A DNA stretch of 16,482 bases from NCBI GenBank assembly GCA_021850555.1, contig JAJZLX010000467.1:1-16482 (forward strand), written 5' to 3'. This document shows, piece after piece, positions 14,543-16,482 of this stretch. Every line of letters starts with the position of its first letter. Within the stretch, counting starts at the first letter, position 1. The translations under genes were made by a program, and so were the position numbers. The notes below the pieces were generated by a model. That model made no database searches and was not told the DNA's origin. It saw nothing but the letters and a program-made list of their open reading frames with translations. This DNA comes from Pseudomonadota bacterium. Lineage in GTDB: Bacteria > Pseudomonadota > Gammaproteobacteria > Steroidobacterales > Steroidobacteraceae.

Positions 14543-14599
14543 TATGAGCCTCGAGCCAAGGGCTGCGATCCAAAAAGGACCCTATCCAAAGGGCCGGCA

Positions 14600-14628
14600 A
14601 GTCTACTCAAGGAGCGCCCGTATTGCAA
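14600..14628 (-). promoter_or_regulatory. Sigma70 promoter of the rplM-rpsI operon
   Basis: On the minus strand TTGCAA (14623-14628), exactly 17 bp, then TAGACT (14600-14605). The predicted start is near 14593, leaving a leader of about 50 nt before rplM. Confidence 0.7.
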
Positions 14629-14678
14629 AACCGGCTTCGAGAAGCCCCTGATGGGTCCCCGCCATCCCCCGCAGCACC

Positions 14679-14684
14679 TATAAT
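14679..14684 (+). promoter_or_regulatory. Consensus -10 element of coq7, leaderless geometry
   Basis: A perfect TATAAT ends 7 nt before the coq7 ATG (14692). No recognisable -35 is found at 16 to 18 bp and no Shine-Dalgarno lies in AGATCTC. Confidence 0.6.
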
Positions 14685-14691
14685 AGATCTC

Positions 14692-15339
14692 ATGGATGCC
14701 CCCCAGGTACTGGACCCCTGCATCACCGTGCTCGACCGGGCGCTGCGCGCGCTCTTCGCACCCGCACGCGCCTCGCGCCCGGTACCCGGCGTGCCGCCTG
14801 AAGCTGAAACGGGGCAACAGGCACTATCGGCCAATGACCGGCGCCGGGCGGCCGCACTGATGCGGGTCAATCATGCCGGAGAGATCGCTGCCCAGGCCCT
14901 TTATCACGGCCAGGCTTTGGTGGCTCACACCGAGGCCACCCGCGGCATGCTGCTTCAGGCCGCCCAGGAAGAGACCGATCACCTCGCTTGGTGCGAAAAG
15001 CGCCTGACCGAGCTCGAGTCCCGGCCGAGCCTGCTCAACCCCCTATGGTATGCGGGCTCGTTTGCCATCGGGGCGCTGGCGGGGTTTCTCGGTGATCGGG
15101 TCAGCCTCGGCTTCGTGGTCGAGACGGAAAAGCAGGTCGAGGGCCATCTCGATTCCCACCTCGGCGCCTTACCGACCGGGGATGCTCGCAGCCGTGCCAT
15201 CGTCAAGGCCATGCAAGCCGATGAAGTCGCGCACGGAGCGCATGCCAAAGCGGCTGGCGGCATCGACCTGCCGGCTCCGGTGCGAGAGCTCATGCGACAC
15301 GCCGCCCGGGTGATGACGGGCACCGCGTATTGGGTTTGA
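14692..15339 (+). CDS. coq7: Coq7-type diiron 5-demethoxyubiquinol hydroxylase
   Basis: Coq7 carries out the C6 hydroxylation (5-demethoxyubiquinol to demethylubiquinol) at the membrane and replaces UbiF in many proteobacteria. The protein has 215 aa. All six diiron ligands of the family can be placed: E64 (HAGEIAA), E94 and H97 (EETDH), E146 (VETEKQ), E178 and H181 (DEVAH). The hydrophobic stretch at 119-134 ([16 protein letters not shown]) is the membrane-associated helix. The N-terminal 45 residues are a less conserved extension. The frame is open to 14623, but ATG 14692 directly follows the -10 and begins the protein-like part. Together with UbiH and UbiI in this window it completes the hydroxylation set. 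Confidence 0.95.
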   Translation: MDAPQVLDPCITVLDRALRALFAPARASRPVPGVPPEAETGQQALSANDRRRAAALMRVNHAGEIAAQALYHGQALVAHTEATRGMLLQAAQEETDHLAWCEKRLTELESRPSLLNPLWYAGSFAIGALAGFLGDRVSLGFVVETEKQVEGHLDSHLGALPTGDARSRAIVKAMQADEVAHGAHAKAAGGIDLPAPVRELMRHAARVMTGTAYWV

Positions 15340-15381
15340 CGACCTTCGGCTCTGGTGTTTTCCGCGTCCCGTGCGGTACGC

Positions 15382-15409
15382 TTGGCCCTCGGCGGGGGTC
15401 AAATTAAGT
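15382..15409 (+). promoter_or_regulatory. Weak candidate promoter of the CRP-family gene
   Basis: TTGGCC (15382-15387), 16 bp, TTAAGT (15404-15409). The AT-rich AAATTAAGT stands out locally, but the match is modest. It would give a leader of about 36 nt. Confidence 0.3.
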
Positions 15410-15451
15410 CATCTCCTCGTCGAGACCTTAAGACAGCTCGGGGTGCCGTCA

Positions 15452-16192
15452 ATGGAAGAGAACGTCGTCAAGCCGCTCAGTGACATTCCGGCGATCAACC
15501 GATTCCTCAGCTATTGCCGTATCCGCACGGTGCCCTCCAAGACCGTGGTCATCCACGCTGGCGACCTTCCGGACGTTCTTTACTACATCATCAGCGGCTC
15601 GGTGGAGGTGATGATCGAAGACGAGGAAGGCAACGAGATGGTGCTCGCCTACCTCAACCGCGGCCAGTTCTTCGGCGAAATGGGCCTGTTCTTCCAGGAT
15701 CAAGCCACGCGCAGCGCCTGGGTGCGCACGCGCAATGCCTGCGAGCTGGCCGAGATGACCTACCCACGGTTCCGGCAGATTGCCGCGGAAAGCCCGGGAC
15801 TGGTATTCGAGCTGGCGACCCAGCTCGCGACGCGCCTGGACCGAACCAACCGCAAGCTCGGCGACCTGGCTTTCGTCGACGTCACCGGCCGGGTCGCGCA
15901 CGCGATCAATAACCTGTGCGAAGAGCCCGACGCCATGACCCACCCCGAGGGCATGCAGATCAAGGTCAGCCGGCAGGAGCTGTCCCGCCTGGTCGGGTGC
16001 TCTCGCGAGATGGCCGGAAGGGTGCTGAAAGTCCTGGAGGACCAGGGGCTGCTGCGCGCCACCGGCAAGACCATCGTGGTCTTCAACGCGCGACCCAAGA
16101 TGCGAACCCGGCCGGTCGTCGTGCCGGTCAAGCCGGTCACCAAGCCGACACCCGTCAGCCCGTCGCACTCCGCGGACGACGACGAGGATTGA
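15452..16192 (+). CDS. CRP/Vfr-like cyclic-nucleotide-responsive transcription regulator
   Basis: A 246-aa member of the CRP/FNR superfamily, closest in pattern to Vfr of Pseudomonas and related to Clp of Xanthomonas. The cyclic-nucleotide domain (about 10-115) has GEMGLF (75-80) and R87-S88 in TRSAWVR, as in cAMP-binding CRP. The dimer helix has T132-N133 where CRP has T127-S128. The HTH (about 172-192) reads VSRQELSRLVGCSREMAGR, with R185, E186 and R190 corresponding to the CRP residues that read TGTGA half-sites. Beyond the usual end (VVFNAR, 213) there is an extra tail of about 33 residues, Pro/Val/Lys-rich and then acidic (ADDDED). ATG 15452 is chosen; an in-frame GTG at 15443 is possible. 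Lies after coq7 and convergent with pmbA, only 10 bp apart. Confidence 0.92.
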   Translation: MEENVVKPLSDIPAINRFLSYCRIRTVPSKTVVIHAGDLPDVLYYIISGSVEVMIEDEEGNEMVLAYLNRGQFFGEMGLFFQDQATRSAWVRTRNACELAEMTYPRFRQIAAESPGLVFELATQLATRLDRTNRKLGDLAFVDVTGRVAHAINNLCEEPDAMTHPEGMQIKVSRQELSRLVGCSREMAGRVLKVLEDQGLLRATGKTIVVFNARPKMRTRPVVVPVKPVTKPTPVSPSHSADDDED

Positions 16193-16202
16193 CCGGGCGG
16201 GC

Positions 16203-16482
16203 TCAATCTCCCGCGATCGTCATCTCTCCCACCAAGACCGAGCCGCAACGGATCGCCCCGCGCACATCCACGTCATTGCCAAGCGCGACGATGTCTCGAT
16301 ACACCGTGCGCAGATTGCCGGCGACCGTGACCTCGTGCACCGGATAGGCAATCGCGCCATCCTGTACCCAGAAGCCGCTGGCGCCCCGCGAGTAGTCCCC
16401 CGTCACGCCGTTGACCCCCTGGCCCATGAGCTCGGTTACCAGCAGACCCGTACCCATGTCCTGCAGAAGTCGCTCCCTGTCG
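16203..16482 (-). CDS. pmbA: Metalloprotease PmbA/TldE, C-terminal part (cut by the window edge)
   Basis: The last 92 residues of a PmbA (TldE) protein, the partner subunit of the TldD/TldE protease that processes peptides such as microcin B17 and degrades CcdA. Recognisable segments are [43 protein letters not shown] and the end [14 protein letters not shown]. The frame remains open to the right edge, so the start lies outside. Convergent with the CRP-family gene with a 10-bp gap and no terminator visible between them. Confidence 0.94.
   Translation of the reverse strand, partial: DRERLLQDMGTGLLVTELMGQGVNGVTGDYSRGASGFWVQDGAIAYPVHEVTVAGNLRTVYRDIVALGNDVDVRGAIRCGSVLVGEMTIAGD

Overview
The window is a GC-rich chromosomal segment from a gammaproteobacterium that is not an enteric, most likely from the Xanthomonadales / Steroidobacterales / Nevskiales neighbourhood. 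The assignment rests on gene order and protein types. A ygfB-pepP-ubiH-ubiI operon diverges from a TIGR02449-type gene, zapA, 6S RNA and ygfA. rplM-rpsI lies back to back with a Coq7 hydroxylase and a Vfr/Clp-like CRP homologue, as in pseudomonads and xanthomonads. YihY and PurC are the long forms. No integrase, transposase, phage or plasmid gene is visible, so this is essentially a housekeeping region.

Layout. 208-1911 (+): ispG (isoprenoid precursors) and phhB (pterin recycling). 1871-6291 (-): ygfB, pepP, ubiH, ubiI, a chain with overlapping stops and starts; the ubiI end runs antisense into phhB. 6361-7763 (+): TIGR02449-type coiled-coil gene, zapA (division), 6S RNA, ygfA (folate). 7764-8257: a region without recognised genes that contains a strong AT-rich promoter driving a 17-codon lysine/alanine ORF followed by two hairpins. 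8258-8941 (+): rpiA. 9089-11396 (-): yihY and djlA. 11457-13182 (+): purC and rpe. 13221-13629: two 165-bp tandem repeats attached to the 3' end of a tRNA-Gln(CUG) gene on the minus strand. 13708-14542 (-): rpsI and rplM. 14692-16192 (+): coq7 and a CRP-family regulator. 16203-16482 (-): the 3' end of pmbA (tldE).

How the genes connect. UbiI, UbiH and Coq7 together could supply the three ring hydroxylations of ubiquinone synthesis, with Coq7 replacing UbiF of E. coli. ispG feeds the polyprenyl tail. rpiA, rpe and purC link the pentose phosphate pathway to purines, and ygfA links to folate.

Three signals stand out. (1) The tRNA-Gln repeat array: each unit repeats exactly the last 19 nt of the tRNA, and on the minus strand folds into a series of tight hairpins. 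It is architecturally like the E. coli tyrT/rtT repeats but on a different tRNA. (2) The 17-residue polylysine/alanine ORF with its own promoter and terminator-like hairpin. (3) At least six genes (ygfB, TIGR02449, yihY, purC, rpe, coq7) have a -10-like hexamer only 7 to 9 nt before the ATG and no convincing Shine-Dalgarno sequence, which predicts leaderless mRNAs. All functional statements are read from sequence and family knowledge; no searches were run.
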